Shown here: piece by piece, positions 34,866 to 43,817 of the stretch
Position numbering within the stretch: the stretch's first letter is position 1
How the letters are laid out: each line of letters starts with the position of its first letter
Source: an uncultured Roseburia sp.
GTDB taxonomy: Bacteria > Bacillota > Clostridia > Lachnospirales > Lachnospiraceae
Assembly: GCA_947644305.1 (NCBI GenBank)
Contig: CANRYS010000018.1
Location: forward strand, 1-64,000
Length of the DNA: 64,000 bases
Direction: 5' to 3'
Program-made: the position numbers and the translations under genes
The notes under the pieces: model-generated
Seen by the model: the letters and a program-made list of their open reading frames with translations, nothing else
Databases searched by the model: none
Told to the model about the DNA's origin: nothing

Positions 34866-35878
34866 AGAAAAAAACAAGAAGAAATCGGATAAAGTTGTGT
34901 GTGATGATATGGGTATGCCTGATTTTGATAACAGCGGGTTGTGGGAGTACACCCGTTATGGAGAAGGAGACGGCAGAGATCTTTGCCATGGATACGATTA
35001 TGAATCTGACAGTGTATGGAGAATCGGCACAGGAACTGCTGACAGAGGCCAGACAACTGGTTCAAAAATATGAGGGACTTTTTTCCGTCAATACCAGGAC
35101 CAGTGATGTGGCGAAATTAAACCAGGCGGCGGGCAGTGCAGTACAGGTGTCCCCGGAAACCTATGAGCTGATCCAGAAAAGTATCGAGATATCGAAAGAG
35201 ACGGAAGGACTTTTTGATATATCCATCTATCCCCTGGTGCGTGCCTGGGGATTTACAAAGGAGGAGTACCGGGTACCAGAACCAGAGGAGCTTGGGCGTC
35301 TGTTAGAAAAGGTGGATGCCTCGAAAATCCGGCTAGAGCCGGACAATAGGGTGACGCTGCCTGAGGGAATGGAAATCGATTTGGGCGGCATCGCCAAAGG
35401 ATATCTCTCCCAGAAACTGATGGAACTGTTCCGGGAAGGAGGCGCCCAGGCGGCGGTGGTCTCTCTGGGTGGAAACGTACAGACCTTCGGGAAAAAACCA
35501 GATGGAACGCCGTTTATGGTAGGCATTACCGATCCTTCGGATGGAAGCAGTGTGCTGGGGACGATACAAGTCGGGGAAAAGGCGGTGATTACTTCCGGTT
35601 CCTATCAAAGATACTTTGAGAAGGATGGAAAGGTATATCATCATATTATAGATAAAAGGACCGGGGCGCCGGCGCAGAGCGATCTTACCAGTGTTACGGT
35701 TATTGGAGAGGACGGTGTCGCGGCGGACAGCCTTGCCACTGCCCTGTTTGTGATGGGGAAAGAGAGGGCAGTTCAGTTTGCTGCCTCTCATCCAGAGATC
35801 CAACTAGTGCTGGTGGATACGAAATCCCAGATCTGGACTTCGGAGGGAATAGAAATGGAGGAAAACAGTGAATCATAA
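34862..35878 (+). CDS. apbE: FAD:protein FMN transferase ApbE, lipoprotein
   Basis: A 338-residue lipoprotein with lipobox ITAGC. The body is ApbE: FAMDTIMNLTVYG, IDLGGIAKGYLSQKL, SLGGNVQTFG and the C-terminal SVTVIGEDGVAADSLATALFV metal/FAD region. It transfers FMN to Thr residues of extracytoplasmic proteins such as RNF/NQR subunits or flavin-based reductases. ATG 34862 is preferred over 34856 because GGGAGG at 34849-34854 gives 7-base spacing. It overlaps queH by four bases and the MATE gene by 11. Confidence 0.93.
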   Translation: MKKKTRRNRIKLCVMIWVCLILITAGCGSTPVMEKETAEIFAMDTIMNLTVYGESAQELLTEARQLVQKYEGLFSVNTRTSDVAKLNQAAGSAVQVSPETYELIQKSIEISKETEGLFDISIYPLVRAWGFTKEEYRVPEPEELGRLLEKVDASKIRLEPDNRVTLPEGMEIDLGGIAKGYLSQKLMELFREGGAQAAVVSLGGNVQTFGKKPDGTPFMVGITDPSDGSSVLGTIQVGEKAVITSGSYQRYFEKDGKVYHHIIDKRTGAPAQSDLTSVTVIGEDGVAADSLATALFVMGKERAVQFAASHPEIQLVLVDTKSQIWTSEGIEMEENSES

Positions 35879-37265
35879 AGTAAGAGAAAAATTGATCGGG
35901 GACAGGACTTTTTACCGGCGCCTGTTTGGCATCGCCGTCCCTATGATGATCCAGATGGGGATCACGAATTTTGCCAGTATGCTGGACAATATCATGGTGG
36001 GACAGGTGGGAACGGAACAGATGACGGGAGTTGCTATCGCCAATCAGTTAGTTTTCGTATACAATCTTTTAGTATTTGGCGCGGTGTCTGGACCGGGCAT
36101 TTTTACGGCGCAGTTTTTTGGACAGAGAAACGATGAGGGAGTGCGTTATACGGTGAGGTTCAAACTGATCTGCTGTGCCGTGATCACCATAGCCGGACTT
36201 TTGGTTATGGGGACTTTTGGTAACTCTCTGATCCAGCTCTATCTGCACCAGGAGGGGAGCGTGGGAAGTGTCGTCAACACGTTAGGATATGGACTGGATT
36301 ATCTGCACATTGTGATGATCTCATTTATTCCTTTTGCGGTTGTCCAGGTATATGCTGGTACGTTAAAAGAGACGGGGCAGACGCTGGTGCCGATGAAGGC
36401 AGGTCTGGTGTCCGTGCTGGTAAACCTGATCTTAAACTACATCCTGATCTATGGTAAATTCGGGGCGCCTGCCCTGGGCGCCAGCGGCGCCGCTATTGGT
36501 ACGGTGGCGGCGAGACTGGTGGAGATGACGATCGTTCTGGTCTGGACCCATCGAAACCACGAGAAGAATACCTTTATCCGGGGGCTGTACCAGAGTCTCT
36601 ATATCCCGGCTGAGCTGGTGAAGAAAATTCTGGTGCGGGGAACGCCCCTGCTGCTGAATGAGGGGTTCTGGGCAGCGGGGATGGCTATGCTTATGCAGTG
36701 CTATTCGGTGCGCGGGCTGGAGGTAGTCGCCGCCATGAATATTTCCAATACACTGAACAACCTTTTTAATGTCGTATTTCTTTCCATCGGAAATAGTGTG
36801 GCGATCATCGTCGGACAGCTTCTGGGCGCAGGAAAGATGGAGGAGGCGAAAAGGAGCGCTTACCGGATCATATTTTGTTCTACCGGGATCTGTGTAGGGG
36901 TGGCGATGCTTCTGGCAGGGGCGGCGTTTATGTTCCCACAGGTATATGAGACTTCTGAGAATATACGTCATCTCGCCACTAGATTTATCCTTACGCTGGC
37001 GGTGTATATGCCGGTGAATGCTTTTTTGCACGCTGCTTATTTTACGATCCGTTCTGGTGGCAAAACTATTATTACCTTTTTGTTTGACAGTGGATTTATC
37101 TGGGCGGTGTCGATCCCTCTTGCCTGGTGCTTATCCAGGTATACCAGTTTGCCCATCGTTCCCCTTTATTTTGTCTGCTGCGGCGTGGACGTCATAAAAG
37201 CAGCGGTGGGATTTGTGCTTCTGGTACGGGGGATGTGGCTCAATAATCTGGTTTCGGAGTCATAG
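35868..37265 (+). CDS. MATE-family efflux transporter
   Basis: A 465-residue membrane protein with about 12 hydrophobic helices in two repeats. The N-terminus has FGIAVPMMIQMGITNFASML and MVGQVGTEQMTGVAIANQ, typical of MATE exporters. They use Na+ or H+ gradients to expel cationic drugs or metabolites. The GTG start at 35868 is preceded by GGAGGA and lies inside the end of apbE. The stop codon TAG overlaps the first bases of the inverted repeat at 37264. Confidence 0.92.
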   Translation: MNHKVREKLIGDRTFYRRLFGIAVPMMIQMGITNFASMLDNIMVGQVGTEQMTGVAIANQLVFVYNLLVFGAVSGPGIFTAQFFGQRNDEGVRYTVRFKLICCAVITIAGLLVMGTFGNSLIQLYLHQEGSVGSVVNTLGYGLDYLHIVMISFIPFAVVQVYAGTLKETGQTLVPMKAGLVSVLVNLILNYILIYGKFGAPALGASGAAIGTVAARLVEMTIVLVWTHRNHEKNTFIRGLYQSLYIPAELVKKILVRGTPLLLNEGFWAAGMAMLMQCYSVRGLEVVAAMNISNTLNNLFNVVFLSIGNSVAIIVGQLLGAGKMEEAKRSAYRIIFCSTGICVGVAMLLAGAAFMFPQVYETSENIRHLATRFILTLAVYMPVNAFLHAAYFTIRSGGKTIITFLFDSGFIWAVSIPLAWCLSRYTSLPIVPLYFVCCGVDVIKAAVGFVLLVRGMWLNNLVSES

Positions 37266-37298
37266 CTCGATGGCGGGTTCAAATTCGCGCCGTCGAGC
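37264..37298. repeat. Short inverted repeat related to the ends of the 51762 element
   Basis: AGCTCGATGGCG pairs with CGCCGTCGAGC around GGTTCAAATTCG. The outer sequence matches the terminal repeats of the 271-bp element at 51762-52032. It lies at the stop codon of the MATE gene and, having no T run, is not an obvious terminator. The remaining gap to 37430 is AT-rich. Confidence 0.65.
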
Positions 37299-37429
37299 AA
37301 ACTTAGATAATAAATTTATTTTTAATCTAATTTTAATGTTTCGCCAATTATTTTTTAATTCTGATACATTATGATATAAATATCATAAGGAAAGCCACAT
37401 TCGACAGATGTGGAGAAATGGAGGATTAT

Positions 37430-37975
37430 ATGGACGAATTAGAAAAAGTTGAACGGTTAAGAAAAAAGGCAGATGTGAGCTATGAGGAGGCGAAACAGGC
37501 GCTGGAGGAGTGCGGCTGGGATCTTCTGGACGCCATCGTGTATCTGGAAAAGCAGGGAAAGGTAAAGGAACCCAAAAACACCAGCTATACGACACAGTAT
37601 GAGGAGCCGGAGAAGATTGAGGAGGCGGCAAGCTCCACCCAGAAGAACCGCGGCGGGCTTAGTGAAACATTGAACAGTTTTTTTAGCTGGTGTGGAAGTA
37701 TGATCCAGAAGGGAAATGAGACGTTGTTTAAAGTGGAGCGCGGCGGCAAGACGATCATCAGCGTTCCGGTGACGGTATTTGTTATCATACTTATTATCGC
37801 ATTCTGGTGTGTCTTTGTGGTTATGCTGGTGGGACTGTTCTGTGGCTGCCACTATTCATTTGAAGGGCTTGACAAGGTGGAAGTGGATGTAAACAAAGCG
37901 ATGGACAATGCATCCAATGCCGCAGAAAAGATCAAAAAGGAGTTTACAGATGGCGGAGAGGATACTGATCGTTGA
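37430..37975 (+). CDS. UBA-like / DUF4342 membrane protein
   Basis: A 181-residue protein. An N-terminal EF-Ts/UBA-like three-helix domain (VSYEEAKQALEECGWDLLDA) is followed by a linker. Next is a DUF4342-like segment (KVERGGKTIISVPVTV) and a hydrophobic helix (FVIILIIAFWCVFVVMLVGLF), with an acidic amphipathic tail. The domain pair is common in Firmicutes, usually near a two-component system as here. ATG 37430 is preferred over 37418 because GGAGG at 37420-37424 fits it. It overlaps the response regulator gene by 26 bases, so translation is coupled. The function is unknown. Confidence 0.85.
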   Translation: MDELEKVERLRKKADVSYEEAKQALEECGWDLLDAIVYLEKQGKVKEPKNTSYTTQYEEPEKIEEAASSTQKNRGGLSETLNSFFSWCGSMIQKGNETLFKVERGGKTIISVPVTVFVIILIIAFWCVFVVMLVGLFCGCHYSFEGLDKVEVDVNKAMDNASNAAEKIKKEFTDGGEDTDR

Positions 37976-38663
37976 GGACGAGGAAAAGATTGCAAGGTTT
38001 ATCGAGCTGGAATTGAAACATGAGGGCTACGAGGTGAGTAAATGCGCCAATGGTCGGGAGGGACTGGCAGAGGCTCAAAAGGGCAGCTATGATCTGATGC
38101 TTCTGGATATTATGCTGCCAGAGCTCAATGGCTTTGAGGTGCTGCGGAGACTGCGCAGGACATCTGCCCTGCCGGTGATCCTTCTGACCGCCAGAGATGC
38201 CGTTATGGATAAGGTGGCAGGACTGGATGGAGGTGCTGACGATTATATCACAAAACCCTTTGCCATCGAGGAACTTCTGGCGAGAATCCGTCTGGTTTTA
38301 AAAAAGGCGGCGGTGACGGGGCCGGCAGCCGGGACAGCAGAGAAGAAAAACTGTCTGGAGTTCGGGGAGCTGATGATGGATACCCGGCGGTATGAGGTGA
38401 GGGTGGCGGACCAGCAGGTGGAGCTGACCAACCGGGAGTTTGAGCTGTTAAAGATCCTGCTGGAGAATAAAAATATTGTTATGACCAGAGAAGTGCTTCT
38501 GAACCGGGTATGTGGTTATGATTATATGGGGGAGACCAATATGATCGACGTCTATATCCGGTATCTCAGAAGCAAGATCGATGAGCGTTTTGGGATACGG
38601 ATGATACAAACTGTGCGGGGAGTGGGATATGTGATCCGGGAAGAGAGGCCAGAAGATGAGTAA
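37950..38663 (+). CDS. OmpR/PhoB-family response regulator
   Basis: A 237-residue regulator. The receiver has ILIVEDEEKIARF, phosphoacceptor Asp in LMLLDIMLPELNGF and Lys in DYITKPFAIEELLARIR. The C-terminal winged helix has ELTNREFELLKILLE and TVRGVGYVIREE. ATG 37950 follows AAAAAGGAG inside the end of the DUF4342 gene. It overlaps the kinase gene by 8 bases. The three genes likely form one signalling unit responding to an envelope or antimicrobial signal. Confidence 0.95.
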   Translation: MAERILIVEDEEKIARFIELELKHEGYEVSKCANGREGLAEAQKGSYDLMLLDIMLPELNGFEVLRRLRRTSALPVILLTARDAVMDKVAGLDGGADDYITKPFAIEELLARIRLVLKKAAVTGPAAGTAEKKNCLEFGELMMDTRRYEVRVADQQVELTNREFELLKILLENKNIVMTREVLLNRVCGYDYMGETNMIDVYIRYLRSKIDERFGIRMIQTVRGVGYVIREERPEDE

Positions 38664-39930
38664 AGGGAAAGAGGGTAGCAGAATGTCCTCCATCGCCCGG
38701 AGGATCAATGGCAGGATTGTCTGGAAGCAGTTTTCATCCTATTTCTGGATGGATCTGGGAATGTTCCTATTGTCATCTGCCGCCTGGTGTGTGGCGGTAG
38801 AAAGGAATCATTTTGGTAGTTTTATGTGGAGAGGTGTGAGCCGATGGTTTGAGAGAAGAAATCCGTCAGGGAGTATATATTATATTGTCGACCGAGGACA
38901 GGACAGGGTGCTGGAGGCAGATATGACGATGTTTCTCGTCTTTGCGGCAGCGTGTCTGTGTATCGCCGGGGCGGTGCAGATCCTATCGCTGTTCTGTCAA
39001 CTGGTCGGTGGCGCAAAGAAGATCCGGTATCAACTCCACCCCTTGAATGAGCTGGCAAAAAAGGCGGAAGAACTGAGTAGTATCGCTTTTGACGAGAGTA
39101 AGTTCCATCTTTTGGAGGATGCCATTTCCAATGTAAACCCAGAGGATGGCAGGGAGCATCTTCATATCGGGGACAAAGAGCTGCAGGGACTGGAACAGGC
39201 GGTGAATAATCTCATCGACCGTATGAGGGATTCTTACCGACAGCAGTCCCGTTTTGTGTCGGATGCCTCTCATGAACTCCGCACACCGATCTCCGTGATC
39301 CAGGGATATGCCAATATGCTGGACCGCTGGGGAAAAGAGGACGAGACTGTCTTGGAAGAGGGGATTGAGGCGATCAAACATGAATCGGAACATATGTCGG
39401 CTCTCGTAGAACAGTTATTGTTTCTAGCCCGGTCTGACAGCGGAAAAAATCAGATGGTGAAGGAACAGGTAGATCTGGGAGAATTGGTGAAAGAGGTATA
39501 TGAGGAATCCCGGATGATCGATGAAAATCATCGGTACGCTCTAAAAAAGCCGGAGGGAGAAAGATTTTTCTTGACAGGGGATGCCACCATGCTCAAACAA
39601 ACCATACGCATACTGGCGGATAATGCCATGAAGTACAGCAGAGAGGGAAACGAGATCCTATTCTCTGTGGGAAAGGCGGAGGATGGGAAGAGTGAGATCT
39701 TCTTTTCTGTACAGGACAGCGGCGAGGGAATGAAAGAACAGGATGTCATTCATATCTTCGAGCGGTTTTTCCGGTCAGACGCGGCACGAAACAGCAGCAC
39801 GGGAGGAAGCGGTCTTGGACTTTCCATCGCCAAATGGATCGTGGATAAACACCGGGGGCATTTTGAGATCCTGTCCAGGGAAGGGCTTGGCACGAGGATC
39901 ACCGTGTGGTTGCCAGTAAAAGAACAATAG
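38656..39930 (+). CDS. Sensor histidine kinase
   Basis: A 424-residue kinase with two membrane helices (about 30-50 and 95-115) flanking a short extracytoplasmic loop. The H-box is FVSDASHELRTPISVIQGYA near 205. The N, F and G boxes are ADNAMKYS, IFERFFRSD and GGSGLGLSIAKWI. It pairs with the upstream OmpR-type regulator. The small sensor loop is typical of kinases that sense membrane stress or a partner protein, possibly the DUF4342 protein encoded just upstream. Confidence 0.95.
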   Translation: MSKGKEGSRMSSIARRINGRIVWKQFSSYFWMDLGMFLLSSAAWCVAVERNHFGSFMWRGVSRWFERRNPSGSIYYIVDRGQDRVLEADMTMFLVFAAACLCIAGAVQILSLFCQLVGGAKKIRYQLHPLNELAKKAEELSSIAFDESKFHLLEDAISNVNPEDGREHLHIGDKELQGLEQAVNNLIDRMRDSYRQQSRFVSDASHELRTPISVIQGYANMLDRWGKEDETVLEEGIEAIKHESEHMSALVEQLLFLARSDSGKNQMVKEQVDLGELVKEVYEESRMIDENHRYALKKPEGERFFLTGDATMLKQTIRILADNAMKYSREGNEILFSVGKAEDGKSEIFFSVQDSGEGMKEQDVIHIFERFFRSDAARNSSTGGSGLGLSIAKWIVDKHRGHFEILSREGLGTRITVWLPVKEQ

Positions 39931-39950
39931 GATAGCCCGGAATGGAGAAC

Positions 39951-39980
39951 TGTGTCGTTCGTCGCAAATTTGTGTCGTTC
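39951..39980. promoter_or_regulatory. 10-bp direct repeats upstream of the subtilase gene
   Basis: TGTGTCGTTC occurs at 39951-39960 and 39971-39980, exactly 20 bases apart, about 75 bases upstream of the -10 of the subtilase promoter. This is a plausible tandem binding site for an activator. AATTTGTGTCGTT from the second copy also occurs at 53293-53305. Confidence 0.45.
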
Positions 39981-40002
39981 ACGCCAAAACGTCGAATTTC
40001 CG

Positions 40003-40031
40003 TTGTATCCCAGAAAATGGAATGTTATAAT
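40003..40031 (+). promoter_or_regulatory. Promoter of the subtilase gene
   Basis: TATAAT at 40026-40031 with an extended TG at -15 and a partial TTGTAT -35 at 40003-40008, 17 bases upstream. It lies about 50 bases before the TTG start. Confidence 0.6.
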
Positions 40032-40080
40032 ATAAGGGGTAATACATTCTATTTTATGAGGAAGGGAAGGGAATACGGCA

Positions 40081-43000
40081 TTGAAAAAGCGAAGAAACAG
40101 ACTTTTGGCGATACTATTGATCCTTGGATTTATCCTAGGTGAATTTAGTGGTCTGCCGTCTGCCCGCGCGGCAGAAACGAAAAAGGTATATCAGGGAGAG
40201 GGATATGAGATCACGGTGGAGGAACAGTCCTCCTGGCAGGATGGTTCGGTGGCAGAGGTGGTTGTGGAAAACACTGGCAGCAGAACCATCCGCAACTGGA
40301 AGATCCTGTCATGGTTTTCCGGGGGAACCGTGGCGAATGCATGGAATGTAGAATGGGTGGAAAAGGATCAAACAATTACTTTTTCTTATCAGGAGTTTAA
40401 CCGCAGCATCGAGCCGGGAGAGAAAGTCACCTTTGGCTATCAGATGGACAGGGGGCATCTGGGGGATCTGGACAAGATGAAATTGGTTCTGGGTAAGCAG
40501 CGGGAAAATCAGCCGGAGGAATATTCTGTTTCCTATCGAATCGCGAATCAATGGGACAGGCATGCTGTCATAGAGGCGGAGATCTATAATCATTCAGATC
40601 GCTCCATAGACGACTGGCAGCTTTCATTTCACTACACAGCGAGGATCACAAATATCTGGAATGCAAAGATCCTTGACAACCGTTCTGGTACATATGAGCT
40701 TGCCAATATGGACTATAATGCCAGGATACGGGCGGGAGAAAAGATTTGTTTTGGCTTTGAGGCAGAATTTTTGGGAGATGAGATCACATGTCCGGAAGGA
40801 AACCGGATTCAGAGTGCTGGCGATGAAAAAGATGCAGAAGAGATCACTCCGGTCCCTCCTGGGATAGAGACCGGAGATGAGGAAGATTTTGATCCGAAGA
40901 CGGATGCCTATGTCTATCATGACGTCGAGAACCAGGACTGGAATATGGAGATGATCAATGCTGATTCAGACATTGTCAAAAAAGCGCTGGAGCATCCCAG
41001 GGGAGCGGTCCGGGTGGCGCTGCTGGATTCTGGCGTAAATTACAGCGACGAAGTCTATGTCAGCGACAGAAAGAATTTTGTTCCGGGAGAGGATGAGTAT
41101 TCTCCCCTGTACGAAGACGTCAGCGGACATGGGACAGCGGTGGCGGAAGTGCTGGCGTCAAATCCCGGGGGAACACCGGCGAGTGTGGATGAGTACGGGA
41201 CAGAGGAAGAACAGTACAGCGATTTTGAGTCAGAGGTTCTGAAATGCGAGGGGGAAGATGATGAGCGTCTGGCAGGTGAGGAGGAAACCTCTGAATCTTC
41301 GCTGTTTCAGGTTCTGGATAGCGGATATGAGTGGAATCAGGGAGTGAATCCCACGGTGGATCTGATCTCAGCCAAGGTATTGGACGAAAATAATGAGACA
41401 ACTGTAGAACGAGTTATCCAGGCTATCGACTGGGCGATAGAAAAGGATTCGGACATCATCAGTATGAGCTTTGGGATGAAAGCGGATTCAGAAAAGCTGC
41501 ACAGGGCGATCCGCAAAGCTCACAGGGCTGGTATCCTTCTTGTGGCGGCGGCGGGAAACGACGGGGGGACAGAGTATCCGGCGGCGTACAAAGAAGTTAT
41601 GTCGGTGGGAGCTGTGGACAGCGTTGCCAGTCGGCCGGAGGGGAGCGCCGGCGGGAAGGATGTAGAAGTGGTGGCGCCGGGAGAGTTTATCCTGTCCCGC
41701 GGCGCCTTTGACAGCATGCAGATCTTTTCAGGGACCAGCATGGCGGTTCCCCATGTAGTGGGACTGGCCTCAATCCTCTGGCAGAAAGATACTTCCAGAA
41801 CGGCAGGATTTATCCGCAGCCTGATCGGCGCCACCGCCAGGGAGTGCGGTACATCCGGGGAGTACGGTCACGGACTCATCGACTGTGAATATGCCCTGGA
41901 GCACTATGATGAATTTGCCGCTCTCTACCAGGAAGAGGAAAGGGCTGACTATTCAGACTTTACTCTGGATGGGATGGAGAACGAGGAGGACATAGATACC
42001 GATGCCGGGGTGAGAAGCCTCTATGGGAGCTGGGGCGGTGATGAGCATAAAGCATTTGTGACTAAGAATACAGGCAAGAATGGGAAGCCAAAGAAAAAAT
42101 GGAGAAATTTGAGTAAGGAAGTTAAGATTTTGAAAATAGGAGCAACACTTTCGGATTCTGGTAAAAACCCAGAATGCAAAGGGATGCATGCCCACCCATG
42201 GTTCCACGGCTATTATGGAAAAAAGAAGTGGAATAAGGAAACGGGGAAACAGGATGTAGAGTCCAATTATCTGGCGAGTTACTACTATCTCTACACTTTG
42301 GCAGAGGGAATGTACAGTGAGGGAAGGGTGAACCTTCAGCGAGATATGACTGCATCGATTTTTCAGAACAATGAGGAACTGAAAAATGCTTACGAAGGCA
42401 TCAATCATGCCTTTGAAAATGAGGATAAGATTGGAAGTCTGGCATGGGAAAAGATCAACTCCTACTGCCAGGATAAGAAGGCGAAGAAGGAGCGGAGTCT
42501 TCTCTTGATGGGAATGGCGCTTCACACCCTGACAGATACCTATGCTCACAGTACCTTCTGTCGGGACAAAAAGAAGAAAAAGAATATCCTGTGGAGCGCC
42601 ATCGCCCATAAGAAGACGGACAAAAAGACCGGGAAGAAAAGAGCGGATTCCACGAAATACTATGAGCGGAGATATCAGAATGCCAAAAAGGCAGCCAGCG
42701 CCCTGATGAAGAGGATCAAGGTCAGCGCGGACAAGGGATTCACCGGTTTTAAACCGGGGAAAAAATGTCTTGCTGTCTATGGGGCGCCCTCTTATTATGA
42801 TATCACTAAGCATATAAAGACCTCAAAGAGTGGGGACCGTTTTATCCAGATGAAGTACTTTAAGGAAGCATATGCGCTGGGGGAAGCTGGTGAATTTGCA
42901 GAGCAGCTTTACGGACTAAAAGATCTGGATGCCGGAGTACTGAGGGATGTCAGGGACAGACTGCGGTGTATTTCCCTAAAGCATGTCTCCCAGAAGACAA

Positions 43001-43803
43001 AAGATTTTCAGGTTATGAAAAATGTGCCCAAAAAGGGCATTAACTCAGCGGTGCAGGGAAAAATATATTCCAGCAGGACCGGGGAACTTCTGGGGACGGT
43101 ACCATCGGAGAAGGGAGGTTTTGAATTCTGTGTCTCGAAGGACAGTGAGCTGCGGTTTACGGTGACACAAAAGGAGTCTGGAAACCGTTTTTGCTCGATT
43201 CTTTCCGGGGGCAGGGTATACACGGAGAGCGGCAGGAGTATACCCCGCATCACTTATGGAGAAGAGACCGAGCCGGAAGAGGATACTCAGGTTATGTGTG
43301 ATATTTACCATTTTGAATATGACCTCAGTAAATTGTCTTACCGGGTAGAGCTGACCTGGGAGGATACGTCGCTGGATCTGGATTCTCTTCTAATCGTGGA
43401 TTTTCCATCGATTCCAGATGATAAAACCGGGTATTATTTTTATATGACCTATTTTGTAGAGAAGACTTTCCGGCCGGAACTGGGTTATGTCTTCCAGAAG
43501 GACGACAGGGCGGAGATCGTCAAGGATGTAAGAGATGGGAGCGAACCGGAAGTGACGAAGATCTATGAATTGGAGGAGGGCGGTTATTACAGCTTCTCCG
43601 TTCGGAATTACAGTGGAAAAAGCCAGGATCTTTTGTCCCGGTCCGGTGCGAAGGTGAAACTGTACAAAGGGAACGAGAAGACGCCGATGTATACCTGCAG
43701 TGTGCCGGAGGGAAAGGGGTATTATTGGAGACCGTTTCTCATATTGGGGGACAGTGGTATCCTTATCCCTGATCATAAGCTGACGAATGGCGCCAGAGGA
43801 TGA
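40081..43803 (+). CDS. Secreted subtilase with two CBM2-like domains and a phospholipase C-like C-terminal part
   Basis: A 1240-residue exported protein. The TTG start follows purine-rich AAGGGAAGGG; the signal peptide has core LLAILLILGFILG and ends near ARAAE. Two CBM2-like beta-sandwich domains (about 35-135 and 140-250) have SIEPGEKVTFGYQ and RIRAGEKICFGFE. An S8 peptidase domain (about 285-620) has Asp in VALLDSGVNYSD (about 316), His in SGHGTAVAEVL (about 350) and Ser in GTSMAVPHVVG (about 551). An acidic insert of about 80 residues follows the His motif. Residues about 690-960 resemble zinc-dependent phospholipase C (GMHAHPWFHGYYG, then MALHTLTDTYAHSTF). The last 250 residues are beta-rich. 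The substrate is unknown; the protease and metal sites look intact. Confidence 0.85.
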   Translation: MKKRRNRLLAILLILGFILGEFSGLPSARAAETKKVYQGEGYEITVEEQSSWQDGSVAEVVVENTGSRTIRNWKILSWFSGGTVANAWNVEWVEKDQTITFSYQEFNRSIEPGEKVTFGYQMDRGHLGDLDKMKLVLGKQRENQPEEYSVSYRIANQWDRHAVIEAEIYNHSDRSIDDWQLSFHYTARITNIWNAKILDNRSGTYELANMDYNARIRAGEKICFGFEAEFLGDEITCPEGNRIQSAGDEKDAEEITPVPPGIETGDEEDFDPKTDAYVYHDVENQDWNMEMINADSDIVKKALEHPRGAVRVALLDSGVNYSDEVYVSDRKNFVPGEDEYSPLYEDVSGHGTAVAEVLASNPGGTPASVDEYGTEEEQYSDFESEVLKCEGEDDERLAGEEETSESSLFQVLDSGYEWNQGVNPTVDLISAKVLDENNETTVERVIQAIDWAIEKDSDIISMSFGMKADSEKLHRAIRKAHRAGILLVAAAGNDGGTEYPAAYKEVMSVGAVDSVASRPEGSAGGKDVEVVAPGEFILSRGAFDSMQIFSGTSMAVPHVVGLASILWQKDTSRTAGFIRSLIGATARECGTSGEYGHGLIDCEYALEHYDEFAALYQEEERADYSDFTLDGMENEEDIDTDAGVRSLYGSWGGDEHKAFVTKNTGKNGKPKKKWRNLSKEVKILKIGATLSDSGKNPECKGMHAHPWFHGYYGKKKWNKETGKQDVESNYLASYYYLYTLAEGMYSEGRVNLQRDMTASIFQNNEELKNAYEGINHAFENEDKIGSLAWEKINSYCQDKKAKKERSLLLMGMALHTLTDTYAHSTFCRDKKKKKNILWSAIAHKKTDKKTGKKRADSTKYYERRYQNAKKAASALMKRIKVSADKGFTGFKPGKKCLAVYGAPSYYDITKHIKTSKSGDRFIQMKYFKEAYALGEAGEFAEQLYGLKDLDAGVLRDVRDRLRCISLKHVSQKTKDFQVMKNVPKKGINSAVQGKIYSSRTGELLGTVPSEKGGFEFCVSKDSELRFTVTQKESGNRFCSILSGGRVYTESGRSIPRITYGEETEPEEDTQVMCDIYHFEYDLSKLSYRVELTWEDTSLDLDSLLIVDFPSIPDDKTGYYFYMTYFVEKTFRPELGYVFQKDDRAEIVKDVRDGSEPEVTKIYELEEGGYYSFSVRNYSGKSQDLLSRSGAKVKLYKGNEKTPMYTCSVPEGKGYYWRPFLILGDSGILIPDHKLTNGARG

Positions 43804-43817
43804 GGGGAGGGGGAAAG

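Noticed and set aside
39942-40142. Short open frame between the kinase and subtilase genes
   Set aside because: It overlaps the direct repeats, promoter and start of the subtilase and has no ribosome-binding site.
41953-42813. 286-codon hydrophobic open frame antisense to the subtilase gene
   Set aside because: Hydrophobicity is the expected complement of the Lys/Glu-rich coding strand; no supporting signals.
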